Shown: positions 18,392 through 27,275, counted from the stretch's first letter. The stretch is DNA of 64,000 nt from Sphingomonas montanisoli (GCF_008274695.1 NZ_VTOU01000002.1:1-64000); one strand, 5' to 3'. The notes: generated from the sequence alone by a model not told the origin. A program made the numbers and translations.

Positions 18392-19073
18392 CGGTGGCCA
18401 GGATATAGCCCGATCCGCGCACGACACGGATCACATTGCCCTCATGCCCCGCGTTGAGCTTGGTGCGCAGCCGGCTGATATGGGTTTCGACGATGTTGGT
18501 CTTCGGATCGAAACCGAAATTCCACACCCGATCGAGCAGCATCGTCCGCGTCACCACCCGGTTGGCGTTGCGCATCAGATATTCGAGCAGGCTGAACTCG
18601 CGCGGCTGGACGTCGATCGGCTTGCCGCTGCGGCGGACGGTGCGGCGGACCAGATCCATCTCGATATCGCCGGCCCGCAGCATCGTCTGCGGCGGGGTGC
18701 TGTCGTTGATTGGCAGGCGGCGGGCCAGCGCGACCAGCCGCGCGGCGAGTTCGGCGAAGGCGAAGGGCTTCACCAGATAATCGTCCGCTCCGCCTTCCAG
18801 CCCGGATACGCGATCCTCGATCCCCGACATCGCCGACAGGATGATCGCTGGCGCCTTGCACCCTGCCTCACGCGCAAGGCGCAGGACGGTCAGCCCATCG
18901 AGTCCGGGGACCAGCCGATCGAGGATCAGGACGTCGAAATCGTCGGTCAGGATCAGGCGCAGCGCGGCCTTGCCATCGCTTTCCCAGGCAACGTTATGCC
19001 CCAGCTCGGCCAGACCCTTCACGAGATAATCGCGCGCGTCCCGATCATCTTCGAGCAGCAATATTCGCATCAT
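18381..19073 (-). CDS. OmpR-family response regulator between siderophore receptor genes
   Basis: About 230 aa from ATG 19073 (or the adjacent ATG 19070, MRILLLEDDRDARDYLVKGL). The receiver has EDD, the phospho-Asp in DVLILDRLVPG, and LVKPFAFAEL. The winged helix LQPREF-like VQPREFSLLEYLMRNANRVVTRTMLLDRVWNFGFDPKTNIVETHISRLRTKL is nearly identical in plan to the regulator at 7737-8411. Both starts open a frame that extends upstream, but the upstream residues are not regulator-like. Divergent to it is the AbiEi-like gene at 19272. Confidence 0.9.
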   Translation of the reverse strand: MMRILLLEDDRDARDYLVKGLAELGHNVAWESDGKAALRLILTDDFDVLILDRLVPGLDGLTVLRLAREAGCKAPAIILSAMSGIEDRVSGLEGGADDYLVKPFAFAELAARLVALARRLPINDSTPPQTMLRAGDIEMDLVRRTVRRSGKPIDVQPREFSLLEYLMRNANRVVTRTMLLDRVWNFGFDPKTNIVETHISRLRTKLNAGHEGNVIRVVRGSGYILATDEA

Positions 19074-19200
19074 GCCCACATGGTTAGCCCCATAAGCAGG
19101 ATGGCAGGGATGATCACCTTCAACCATTGGCATTTCTATACGATTTCCCAATGTTTCTGCTTTGTGTGGACCGGTCGTCGCGCATGAATAAAGAGCCTGA

Positions 19201-19229
19201 TTGCGATTCATTCTTAGAAGCAATCGCAA
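19201..19229. promoter_or_regulatory. Putative Fur-like operator, divergent region
   Basis: An inverted repeat, TTGCGATT ... AATCGCAA with a 13-nt middle, lies 43-71 nt upstream of the AbiEi-like gene 19272 and 128-156 nt upstream of the response regulator. TTGCGATTCATT also resembles the site at 61080. It may link both divergent units to iron status. Confidence 0.4.
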
Positions 19230-19271
19230 TAGCTGCAAGCGGGTTCATCTCCCCTTGCGAAGGGGCTGGAC

Positions 19272-19865
19272 ATGGCACGACGCGCGATTACGGAATTGCA
19301 TCACAATGAGCGGCGAACGCTCGTTTTGCTGCGCGGCGGTGCGGTCGGCGAAGCTGAGGCACTCATCGTCGCATTTCAGAGCCTGCGTAGAGCCTGCGCG
19401 GATCATGATGTCGTGGTGTCGCACCCCGGCATGCGACAGGCATCGAGCGACGAAGTCGCGCTGCTCGGCTGGCTTTCGAAGCTGCAGCGTAAATATTCGA
19501 TCCTGCCCGGCACGGTGCCCGACACGCTTGTGACGTATCTCGGCGAATGCGCCGCTCGCCTGCGTGATTCCGACATTCGCCTGCCTCAACGTGGCTTGGG
19601 GAGCGGCCATGCGCCGGCAAGTGCTCGCGGAGCGGCGGAATCCCTGCCCGTCTGGACGATCACCCGCAGCCGACCGAGTCCGTCCGATGCCAGGACGCGC
19701 GCCCGCAGCGTGATCGGCGATCGCGACGTCGTTAGCGCGAGCGATTTCGTCGCATCGGGAATTTCACGCCAGTGCCTGAGCAACTGGTGCCGCGACGGCC
19801 TGCTCGAGCGCGTCAGCACCGGCTGGTATCGCGCGCGCCCGGCCCTCGCCGCCGCGCTGAGCTGA
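19272..19865 (+). CDS. Uncharacterised protein with AbiEi-like C-terminal winged helix (paralogue 2)
   Basis: 197 aa, homologous to 16374-17012. The N-terminal half contains NERRTLVLLRGG and SSDEVALLGWLSKLQRK; the C-terminal segment (ARTRARSVIGDRDVVSASDFVASGISRQCLSNWCRDGLLERVSTGWYR) matches the paralogue. It sits 60 nt upstream of a second siderophore receptor and downstream of a Fur-like repeat, so it is probably the first gene of an iron-responsive receptor unit. A short hairpin (19889-19905) separates the two. It has no signal peptide or membrane helix. It may be a transcriptional regulator; no toxin partner is adjacent. Confidence 0.65.
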   Translation: MARRAITELHHNERRTLVLLRGGAVGEAEALIVAFQSLRRACADHDVVVSHPGMRQASSDEVALLGWLSKLQRKYSILPGTVPDTLVTYLGECAARLRDSDIRLPQRGLGSGHAPASARGAAESLPVWTITRSRPSPSDARTRARSVIGDRDVVSASDFVASGISRQCLSNWCRDGLLERVSTGWYRARPALAAALS

Positions 19866-19925
19866 GCCGACCCACACATTCCTGAAGAGGCGCGACGAAC
19901 GCGCCCCAAAGCAAAAGGGGTATCA

Positions 19926-22451
19926 ATGAGCACATCCACATCTGATCGCCTGATCGAGACCGGCACACCCGCCTTTCTGGCGCTGTCGTGTGTCGGCTTC
20001 CTGGTGTCCGCGCCCGCAGCGGCGCAGACCAGCGATGCGAAGCAGCCCGAAAAGCCTGCTGCCTCCAAGGACCTCGGCAGCTTCGAGGTTACCGATACCG
20101 CGCTCGACGAAGGCTATAAGGTCGAACGGACCGAGAGCCCGAAGGCGATCGCGCCGCTGCTCGATACGCCGCGTTCGGTGGTCGTGATCGACAAGCAGGT
20201 GATCAAGGACACCGGCTCGGCAACTCTCGTCGATGCGCTGCGCACCGTGCCTGGCATCACCTTCGGCGCAGCGGAGGGTGGCAATCCGATCGGCGATCGC
20301 CCGTTCATTCGCGGCTTCGACACGCAGGGTTCGACCTATGTCGACGGCGTTCGCGACATCAGCGCGCAGAGCCGCGAAGTTTTCGCTGTCGAACAGATCC
20401 AGGTCGTGCGCGGTTCGGATTCGACGCTCGGCGGCCGTGGCGGCGCGGGCGGTTCGCTCAACATCGTTTCCAAGATGCCGCAGCGCGAGACCTTCGTCGT
20501 CGGCGGCATCAGCTATGGCAATGCCGACTACAAGCGCGTCACCGGTGACGTGAACGTCCGCGTTTCCGATCTCGTCGGCATCCGCCTGAACGCGATGTGG
20601 CACGATCAGGACGTTGCCGGCCGCGACGCGATCTTCCAGAAGCGCTGGGGCGTCGCGCCGTCGATCACGATCGGCATGGAAAACCCAACCAAGCTCAACA
20701 TCGGCTATTACCATCTCGACACCGATGAGCTGCCCGACAGCGGCATTCCCTATTTCTACACGATCGGCAACGCGCCCGGCACTGGCGAAATCTACTCCGC
20801 CCCGTTGATCGGCACCGGCACGACGATCGGTGGCACCACCGGCACCGTCGATCGCAGCACCTTCTACGGCCTGAAGAATCGCGACTTTCGCGACAGCAAG
20901 GTCGATCAGTTCACGCTGCGTTTCGATCACGACTTCGGCAACGGCCTGAAGTTCCGCGGCACCGGCCGCTACGGTCATATCACGCAGGGTTACATCTACA
21001 CCCAGCCCGACGATCAGCAGGGCAACGTCTATGGAACCGCCGCGACGAACACGACTACCGGCGGCGTCACCAACTTCATCAACGGCGGCTATGTGTGGCG
21101 TCGGGCCAACACCCGCTACAGCGAGACCGACAACTGGAGCTACCAGGGCGACGTCTATGGTGCGTTCAACACGGGTTCGGTGAAGCACAGCTTCTCGACC
21201 GGCGTTGAATGGTCCTACGAGCGCGCAGCACGCGGCACGTATGTGCTGGCGACCGGCAGCACGGTCAGCCCGCGCTGCAACGCGAACACAATCGCGCGCT
21301 TCTACTGCACCAGTCTGTTCAATCCGAACCCGAACGATCCGTTCGTGAACTATACGAGCGACACCTCCACGACGACCACGCCGATCGTGCGTAGCGCGCC
21401 GCCGACGCGGATCATCAACACCGCCTACACCAAGGCGCTCTATGCGTTCGATTCGATCACGCTCACCGAACAGCTCATTCTGAACCTCGGTGCCCGCGTC
21501 GATCGCTACACGTCGAAGTCGGAACAGGCGGCGACGGCGACGGGGCGGCCCACGCTCAGCCGACACGACACGATCTTCAACTATCAGGCCGGCCTGATCT
21601 TCAAGCCTTCGGCGAACAGCAGCCTCTATGCGTCCTATGCGACGTCGGCCACGCCGCCCAACAGCCTGATCGGCGAAGGGCAGGAGGGCAATGGCGTCGT
21701 GACCACCGCCCCGGCCGGCAGCACGATCCAGGCGGCGACCGATGCGCTGAAGGTCGAAAAGACCAAGTCGATCGAAGCCGGTGCCAAGATCGAATTGTTC
21801 GAAGGTGCGCTGTCGATCAACGGCGCGGTGTTCCAGACCAAAACGACCAACGCCCGCGCCACCGGCCAGAACAACACCGTCGAGTTCATCGGCACGCGGC
21901 GCACGCGCGGTTTCGAACTGGGCTTCAACGGTAACGTCACCCCTGAGTGGAGCCTGTTCGGCGGCTATTCCTACCTCGATGCCAAGATCACCGATGGCGG
22001 CTTTACCGCTCTGACGGCGGCGGCGGTTACGGGTCAGGCGGCCAAGACGGTGCTGGTGCCGTCGGTCAACAATGGTCGCCAGTTCCCGCAAACGGCGAAA
22101 CACAGCTTCACCCTGTGGACCGACTATAAGGTCACCTCGGCCCTCTCGATCGGCGGCGGCGCCTTCTATGTCAGCCGTGTGTTCGGTGGCTATTCGGACA
22201 ATCGCACCGCGACCCAGACCACGGCGGGCGTCGTGACCGTCAACCCGGCGACAAAGGTCGTATCGCGCACGATCCCCAGCTACTGGCGCTTCGATGCGCG
22301 CGCAGGCTGGAAGATCAACGATCATCTCGATCTGGCGATCAACGCCAACAACCTGACCAACAAGACCTATTTCAACCAGGCTTACACGGCGCATTATGCT
22401 TCGATCGCGCCGGGGCGTTCGGTGTTCGGAACGCTCAATTTCAAGTATTGA
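19926..22451 (+). CDS. TonB-dependent catecholate-type siderophore receptor (Fiu/PiuA-like)
   Basis: 841 aa. Signal sequence, cleavage after VSAPAAAQ (about residue 34); the TonB-box region SFEVTDTALDEGYKVERTESPKAIAPLLDTPRSVVVI; plug with IRGFDTQG and IQVVRGSDSTLGGRGGAGGSLNIVSK; a long barrel ending in GTLNFKY. This sequence style and the Sel1 gene just downstream match the PiuA/Fiu catecholate receptors. AAGGGG about 8 nt before the ATG supports the start. The usual PiuC hydroxylase gene of this locus type is not next to it. Confidence 0.9.
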   Translation: MSTSTSDRLIETGTPAFLALSCVGFLVSAPAAAQTSDAKQPEKPAASKDLGSFEVTDTALDEGYKVERTESPKAIAPLLDTPRSVVVIDKQVIKDTGSATLVDALRTVPGITFGAAEGGNPIGDRPFIRGFDTQGSTYVDGVRDISAQSREVFAVEQIQVVRGSDSTLGGRGGAGGSLNIVSKMPQRETFVVGGISYGNADYKRVTGDVNVRVSDLVGIRLNAMWHDQDVAGRDAIFQKRWGVAPSITIGMENPTKLNIGYYHLDTDELPDSGIPYFYTIGNAPGTGEIYSAPLIGTGTTIGGTTGTVDRSTFYGLKNRDFRDSKVDQFTLRFDHDFGNGLKFRGTGRYGHITQGYIYTQPDDQQGNVYGTAATNTTTGGVTNFINGGYVWRRANTRYSETDNWSYQGDVYGAFNTGSVKHSFSTGVEWSYERAARGTYVLATGSTVSPRCNANTIARFYCTSLFNPNPNDPFVNYTSDTSTTTTPIVRSAPPTRIINTAYTKALYAFDSITLTEQLILNLGARVDRYTSKSEQAATATGRPTLSRHDTIFNYQAGLIFKPSANSSLYASYATSATPPNSLIGEGQEGNGVVTTAPAGSTIQAATDALKVEKTKSIEAGAKIELFEGALSINGAVFQTKTTNARATGQNNTVEFIGTRRTRGFELGFNGNVTPEWSLFGGYSYLDAKITDGGFTALTAAAVTGQAAKTVLVPSVNNGRQFPQTAKHSFTLWTDYKVTSALSIGGGAFYVSRVFGGYSDNRTATQTTAGVVTVNPATKVVSRTIPSYWRFDARAGWKINDHLDLAINANNLTNKTYFNQAYTAHYASIAPGRSVFGTLNFKY

Positions 22452-22518
22452 GTGGATTGATGCATTGGTGGCCCGTCCCGTCAATGGGGCGGGCCGCTTT
22501 CGTTTTGGGCGACTGGCC

Positions 22519-23250
22519 ATGACCGATCTGAACATCGATGCGATTTCGGCGATGGACGCCGTTGAGATTTCGCGCCGTCTCTCCGGCCCGGCCGAGGAGC
22601 GGAGCGCCTTTATCCATATCGCCGCCGAAGCCGGGGTAGCCGATGCGCAGGCGCTCTACGGGCAGTTGCTGCTCGACGGCGATGGCGTGCCGCGTGATCA
22701 GCAGGATGCCGTTCGCTGGTTCGATCGTGCCGCGCGGCAGGGGCACGTCATGGCGATGAACATGATGGGGCGCTGCTACGATCTCGGCTGGGGCGTCCCC
22801 ATCGACAAAGTGCGCGCCGCGCAGTGGTTCAAGGCCGCTTCGGATCGTGGTCTCGAATGGGGCATGTATAATTATGCGACAGCCCTGACGCTCGGTGCGG
22901 GCGTTCCAGAGGATCGTCCGGAGGCCCTCGCGCTGTTCCGCAAGGCGGCGGCGATGGGCAATGCCAAGGCGACCAATTATGTCGGCAGTTTCTATGAGGA
23001 TGGCTGGGCCGTCGATCGCGACATGGCCGAAGCCGCCCGCCTCTACGCCGTCGCGGCCGAAGGTGGCGATTTCCGCGGTCAGTTCAATCATGCCCGCATG
23101 CTGATCGAAGCCGGCGATCATGAAGCGGCCGAACATTGGCTCGCCGAAGCTCGTAAAACGGCGACCCCGGCCTTCGCGGCGAAAGCGCGCGGTTTCCTTC
23201 TGAGCGCGACCAACGATCGCGTTCGACAGTTGGCGAAGCTCTTCGCCTGA
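22519..23250 (+). CDS. Sel1-repeat protein
   Basis: 243 aa from the ATG at 22519, composed of about five Sel1-like (TPR-type) repeats with the A-x-x-x-L-G-x-x-Y pattern, e.g. AQALYGQLLLDGDGVPRDQQDAVRWFDRAARQGHVMAMNMMGRCYDLGWGVPIDKVRAAQWFKAAS. No signal peptide is evident. Sel1 proteins are protein-interaction scaffolds. In Pseudomonas a Sel1-like gene lies in the piuA-piuC locus, and the same neighbourhood is seen here, starting 67 nt after the receptor gene. Confidence 0.88.
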   Translation: MTDLNIDAISAMDAVEISRRLSGPAEERSAFIHIAAEAGVADAQALYGQLLLDGDGVPRDQQDAVRWFDRAARQGHVMAMNMMGRCYDLGWGVPIDKVRAAQWFKAASDRGLEWGMYNYATALTLGAGVPEDRPEALALFRKAAAMGNAKATNYVGSFYEDGWAVDRDMAEAARLYAVAAEGGDFRGQFNHARMLIEAGDHEAAEHWLAEARKTATPAFAAKARGFLLSATNDRVRQLAKLFA

Positions 23251-23257
23251 TCCGGCG

Positions 23258-24454
23258 TCAACGCACGCGTTGCAGGTTGAGGAAGGCGGCGATCGCGTCT
23301 GCCGCGCGGTCGGATGCTCGCTGGGTAGAATCGGTGTCGAACGTATCGCGGATTGCGACATGTTGTGCCGGCGTGAACGCGTCGTGGGTGGCGATGGCGT
23401 TAGCGATCGCGTCGGCGATGTGCGTGGGTTCGTCGATGACGGGGCCGAGCGCCCAATGCGCATAATTGGCGTCGCCGCGCCAATCCCGCCGTCCGCTGTT
23501 CACAAACAGGGCAGGCCGGGGCGTGCGGAGGAATTCGTAGATCTGGCTGCTGACGTCGCCGACATATATGTCCGCGGTGGACGTATAGGTCATGTCGATC
23601 AGGCGATCGCTGCCCGTGTCGACAAATACGTTGGGCAGGTCGGCATAGGGCGCCAGTGCGGCTTCGAACCTTCTCCGGCTCTTGCGATCATCACACAGGC
23701 GGATGTGGGGCGCCACGATCAGATTGTATCGACCATCGCTGGCCACCCGATCGACAATCGTCGGTCCGTGCCGCCACCAGGAGCCCAACTCCCGCGAGAA
23801 GTGCGGATTGTAGAGCACGATCGGCCGTCGATCGGCGAACGGCGTCCAACTGGCCGAGCGCAGTCGATCCGCCGCATCGAACTTCGGATAGCCCACGATC
23901 GCATAATGACCCGACTTGATGAGCCCGGCATCGAGCATGCGGCGCTCCTGCTTCCTGCCCGCCAGCAATGCGAAATCGAACAGGGCTATGCGTGGATCAT
24001 ACCCAACCGCGCGATCGCCCGCACCATGATCGGTATGGATCAGCTTGGGTTGCGTGACGCCGAAGCGCCGCAATAGCGTCGATGTGCGTTCGGGCAGGGC
24101 GATGGCGGTGTATTGGTCAAGCCGGCGTCGGGCGTGGAACAGCGTCAGCGCTTTCGGCGGAATGGCGCTCTGCCGCAGGTTCGCCAGCGTTCCGAGAAAA
24201 GGGGAGCCGATATTCTCGAACCGGAGCAAGCGATGTGTCGCCTTGTCCGTCAGCCGTTGAGCGAGGGCCAGATGCTGATCCGAAGGCGACACTATGTCGA
24301 CGCCGATATGCCAGCTTCGCGCGAGGCTTTCCGCGATCGAGATGCCATGCAGAAGCTGATGCGCCTGCGCGTTGAACAGAAACGCGATCCGCGGCGCGCG
24401 ATCGAGAGCGAGGGCATCACCATTCGCTGAAAATCCCGCCATTTCGTGCCGCAT
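23258..24454 (-). CDS. CDP-glycerol glycerophosphotransferase-like glycosyltransferase
   Basis: 398 aa, converging on the Sel1 gene (7 nt apart). The N-terminal half looks like a GT-B domain (PRIAFLFNAQAHQLLHGISIAESLARSW; HTDHGAGDR). The C-terminal half has PIVLYNPHFSRELGSWWRHGP, LIVAPHIRL and the DMTYTSTADIYVGDVSSQIYEFLRTPRPALFVNSGRRDWRGD stretch typical of CDP-glycerol poly(glycerophosphate) transferase-like proteins. It probably transfers a glycerophosphate or similar group in envelope polysaccharide synthesis; the acceptor is unknown. It is an isolated gene inside an iron segment. Confidence 0.7.
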   Translation of the reverse strand: MRHEMAGFSANGDALALDRAPRIAFLFNAQAHQLLHGISIAESLARSWHIGVDIVSPSDQHLALAQRLTDKATHRLLRFENIGSPFLGTLANLRQSAIPPKALTLFHARRRLDQYTAIALPERTSTLLRRFGVTQPKLIHTDHGAGDRAVGYDPRIALFDFALLAGRKQERRMLDAGLIKSGHYAIVGYPKFDAADRLRSASWTPFADRRPIVLYNPHFSRELGSWWRHGPTIVDRVASDGRYNLIVAPHIRLCDDRKSRRRFEAALAPYADLPNVFVDTGSDRLIDMTYTSTADIYVGDVSSQIYEFLRTPRPALFVNSGRRDWRGDANYAHWALGPVIDEPTHIADAIANAIATHDAFTPAQHVAIRDTFDTDSTQRASDRAADAIAAFLNLQRVR

Positions 24455-24653
24455 GTTCGCGCCTCAAAGCCTTGAGACGGCGGCGACCCTCGAAACCCGC
24501 ACCTTGGTTCGCGACGGTAGCGGGTGAACCGGGAATTTCTCACTCACATCGTCAAGTGCGGATTTGCGATGGCCGCGGCGTCTAGCCTCCCATGTTGGGG
24601 AGAAGTCGAATGGCACGCGTTCCTACCATTCACGCAGCGAAGGCCTGGTGCTG

Positions 24654-24854
24654 ATGCGGCCCCGCAGCCTTGTATTTCACATCGCCGCGATCATCGTCGA
24701 ACAGGCGACGGTTGTGCTCGTCCCGGCTTTCTGCGTGTGGTGGGCTATCGTAAGCCTTGGCGGTTCGCACGCCGTTGCAGCGATCTTCGCGCTGTCAGTG
24801 GGCTTCATTGTATGGGCAGTGGTTTGGAGCGCCGCGGAAATCGCTGATCCTTGA
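24654..24854 (+). CDS. Small two-helix membrane protein
   Basis: A 66-aa frame from ATG 24654 with two predicted membrane helices (LVFHIAAIIVEQATVVLVPAFCVWWAIVSLGG and AVAAIFALSVGFIVWAVVW). A longer in-frame reading from 24564 adds low-complexity residues and is less likely. No homologous family is recognised. It lies near the right end of the island segment, where other genes are absent. Confidence 0.45.
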   Translation: MRPRSLVFHIAAIIVEQATVVLVPAFCVWWAIVSLGGSHAVAAIFALSVGFIVWAVVWSAAEIADP

Positions 24855-25184
24855 GGACAACGGCCGCCGGGGTGTGGCAGTCGCAGTCCTCGATCAACCC
24901 AAAGTGATGGAGCTGTGCACGAGCGACGAGCGCACTCTCATGATAGTTCGGCAATTCGACACCCAGTCCATCTGGCTGCAGGGGAATCGGTTAAGCGGCA
25001 ACCGAGCACCAATATTAGGCGGCGTTACGTGGTAAGCGTAATAGACTTAGTTCGATGGAAAAGATCCTCACCGCGAGGCCGAGAATCTCGCGGTGAGATG
25101 GACAACCAACCGAAGAACTTCTGGCACAGTGCCTTAAGCATCTTGCCGATGAACTATGAACTAACGACAAAATTATCGGCGTGA
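24855..25184. other. Gene-poor end of the island-like segment
   Basis: No convincing gene is seen between the small membrane protein and the tRNA-Pro fragment. The stretch is less GC-rich than its neighbours in its second half, contains several stop codons in all frames, and holds a perfect 11-bp hairpin at 25067-25097. It could be an eroded end of the mobile segment. Confidence 0.5.
25067..25097. repeat. Perfect 11-bp inverted repeat
   Basis: CTCACCGCGAG, nine bases, CTCGCGGTGAG. It is isolated, with no T-run, and 90 nt from the tRNA fragment. It may be a terminator without a tract, or part of an attachment or transfer site. There is no direct evidence for either. Confidence 0.45.
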
Positions 25185-25207
25185 TTCGAATCCAGTATCC
25201 CCGACCA
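25185..25207 (+). repeat. Partial tRNA-Pro 3' end (putative attachment-site copy)
   Basis: The 23 nt from TTCGAAT to the terminal CCA repeat those at 2032-2054 with two mismatches, in the same orientation, and a TTTATTC tract follows both copies (with one inserted base in the tRNA copy). No upstream tRNA arms are present here. A tRNA 3' end duplicated at the far side of a segment is the typical trace of tyrosine-integrase insertion. Confidence 0.7.
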
Positions 25208-25222
25208 TTTATTCCTGTCGAA

Positions 25223-26314
25223 TCAGTCGATCGGCGGGAGGCCATCCATGATCGCGGTGAGCGCGAGGACCGTCTGGGCCTCCATCGCGCTATGGCCCGC
25301 ATTGGTGATGACGAAGCTTTCCGGGGTCGCGCCGTTCGCCGCCATCGCGTCGATAAGGCGTGACGCCTGGGTCAACGGGCAGACCTGATCGAAGCGGCCG
25401 TGGACGATATGGGTCGGGATGTTCGCGATCCGGCCGACATTGTCGACGATGTAGCGCGGCGCGACGAACAGCTCGTTGGCGAAGAAATGCGCTTCGATCT
25501 GCGCGAAACACAGCGCGAAATTTGCCTCGCCGAACTTGCCGGGATCGCTTTCCTTGGGGATCATGTTGGAGATCGTCCCCTCCCACACCGACCAGGCGAG
25601 CGCGGCCTTCAGCTGACGCGCGCGATCGGCATCGTTCTGCGGGACCATGTCGAAGATCGCCTTGTACGCCGCCATCATGTCGGCGCGATCGGGCTCGGCG
25701 ATCGTCTCGACGAACGCCTTCCATTCGTCGGGATAGGTGACGTAGCTGCCCGGTTCGGTGAGCGCGAAGGGCTGCGCGGCGTAGGTCGCGGCGTTGCCCT
25801 GATACATGTAGAGCAGGTCTTCGCGTTCGCCCAGGAAGATGCCGCGCAGGATCAACGTCGCGACATCGTCCGGATGTCGGATCGCATAGATCAAGGCGAG
25901 CGTGCTGCCCCAACTGCCGCCGAAGACATGCATCTTGCCGGTGATGCCGAGCGCGTGGCGCAATTTGCGGATATCGTCGACCAGATCGTCGGTCGTGTTG
26001 CGGGTCAGCGCGATATCGGGGCCGTCGGTGGCGACCGTAGGCTCGCTTTTGCCACACCCGCGCTGATCGAACAGGATGATGCGATAGCGCGTCGGATCGA
26101 AGAAGCGCGCCATCGCCGGCGCGCAGGCGCCGCCCGGGCCGCCGTGGAGGAACATGACGGGCTCACCTGCCGGATCGCCATATTCCTCCCAGTAGAGCCT
26201 GTGGTCCGGATCATGATCGACCTGCAGCAGCCCCGATCGATTGGCGTCTGCGAGCGGATAGGCCCACTCGTCCTCCACCGTGCTGGTCGACTGGAGCCTG
26301 GAAAGATCGATCAT
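25223..26314 (-). CDS. pip: Proline iminopeptidase
   Basis: 363 aa, alpha/beta-hydrolase, peptidase family S33. The oxyanion motif HGGPGG is at 57-62, the nucleophile motif GGSWGS at 132-137, and a conserved C-terminal HGRFDQVCP with the acid and NAGHSAME with the catalytic His. It cleaves N-terminal proline from peptides in the cytoplasm. It is about 45 residues longer than the common 315-aa form. Its stop lies 15 nt from the tRNA fragment, and its start is 4 nt after the YghU-like gene, so the two are co-transcribed. Confidence 0.92.
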   Translation of the reverse strand: MIDLSRLQSTSTVEDEWAYPLADANRSGLLQVDHDPDHRLYWEEYGDPAGEPVMFLHGGPGGACAPAMARFFDPTRYRIILFDQRGCGKSEPTVATDGPDIALTRNTTDDLVDDIRKLRHALGITGKMHVFGGSWGSTLALIYAIRHPDDVATLILRGIFLGEREDLLYMYQGNAATYAAQPFALTEPGSYVTYPDEWKAFVETIAEPDRADMMAAYKAIFDMVPQNDADRARQLKAALAWSVWEGTISNMIPKESDPGKFGEANFALCFAQIEAHFFANELFVAPRYIVDNVGRIANIPTHIVHGRFDQVCPLTQASRLIDAMAANGATPESFVITNAGHSAMEAQTVLALTAIMDGLPPID

Positions 26315-26318
26315 CGCG

Positions 26319-27200
26319 TCACAGGCCCATGATCGTGTCGAAGTCGCTCGCCGAATGGCGTTCGCGCAGGAACTCGCCGGGCTTGTCGGACGCGCGATTG
26401 ACCACGCGGCCGCGCTTCACCGCGGGCCGCGCGCCGATCTCGTCGGTCCAGCGGGTGAGGTGGGGATAGTCGGTCAGGCTCAGGAATTCCTGCGCGCCAT
26501 AAGCACCGCCGAACAGACCGCCGCCATACCAGGGCCAGATCGCCATGTCGGCGATCGTGTAATCGTCGCCGGCGATGAAGCGGCGATCGGCCAGGACGGT
26601 GTCGAGGACGTGCAACTGGCGCTTCGTCTCCATCGCATAGCGATCGATCGCATATTCGATCTTGAACGGCGCATAAGCATAGAAATGGCCGAAGCCGCCG
26701 CCGACGAAGGGTGCCGATCCCATCTGCCACATCAGCCAGTTGATCGTCTCCGCACGCTGCGGCTGAGTGGTGGGCAGGAAGGCGCCGAACTTTTCGGCAA
26801 GGTGGATCAGCATCGATCCGCTTTCGAACAGCCGGATCGGCACGTCGCCCGATCGATCGATCATCGCGGGGATCTTAGAATTGGGATTGATGTCGACGAA
26901 GCCGCTGCCGAACTGATCGCCCTTGAAGATCTCGATCAGCCAGGCGTCATATTCGGCGCCGGTGTGGCCGGCGGCGAGCAGCTCTTCGAGCAGGATCGTC
27001 ACCTTCTGCCCGTTGGGCGTGCCGAGCGAGTAGAGCTGGAACGGATGATCGCCGACGGGCAGGTCGGCGTCATGGGTCGCGCCCGAAACGGGGCGGTTGA
27101 CGTTCGCGAACTGCCCACCATTGCCCTTGGCCCAGGTCCAGACCTTCGGCGGGACATAATCGGCGGGCTGGTTTGCGGGCGTATCGGCTGCGTCGGCCAT
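26319..27200 (-). CDS. yghU: YghU-like glutathione S-transferase / disulfide reductase
   Basis: 293 aa. Opening region PPKVWTWAKGNGGQFANVNRPVSGATHDADLPVGDHPFQLYSLGTPNGQKVTILLEE, then a thioredoxin-like domain and an all-alpha GST C-domain (ETINWLMWQMGSAPFVGGGFGHFYAYAPFKIEYAIDRY). This long N-terminal extension is the YghU hallmark; such proteins act as glutathione-dependent disulfide reductases. The ATG at 27200 is chosen because GGAG lies 7 nt before it; ATGs at 27212 and 27230 are alternatives. It is the upstream partner of pip. Confidence 0.9.
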   Translation of the reverse strand: MADAADTPANQPADYVPPKVWTWAKGNGGQFANVNRPVSGATHDADLPVGDHPFQLYSLGTPNGQKVTILLEELLAAGHTGAEYDAWLIEIFKGDQFGSGFVDINPNSKIPAMIDRSGDVPIRLFESGSMLIHLAEKFGAFLPTTQPQRAETINWLMWQMGSAPFVGGGFGHFYAYAPFKIEYAIDRYAMETKRQLHVLDTVLADRRFIAGDDYTIADMAIWPWYGGGLFGGAYGAQEFLSLTDYPHLTRWTDEIGARPAVKRGRVVNRASDKPGEFLRERHSASDFDTIMGL

Positions 27201-27275
27201 CTGTTGCTCCATCGAAAGGATCGGGAGCAATCTGGGGACCGGCCGGCGCGTTTCAACCAGCTTGAGGAAAGATCG

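Noticed and set aside
19923-22535. Very long open frame opposite the second siderophore receptor (870 codons)
   Set aside because: It is low-complexity and Arg/Ala/Asp-rich without signatures and mirrors the high-GC codon pattern of the receptor gene; an antisense shadow.
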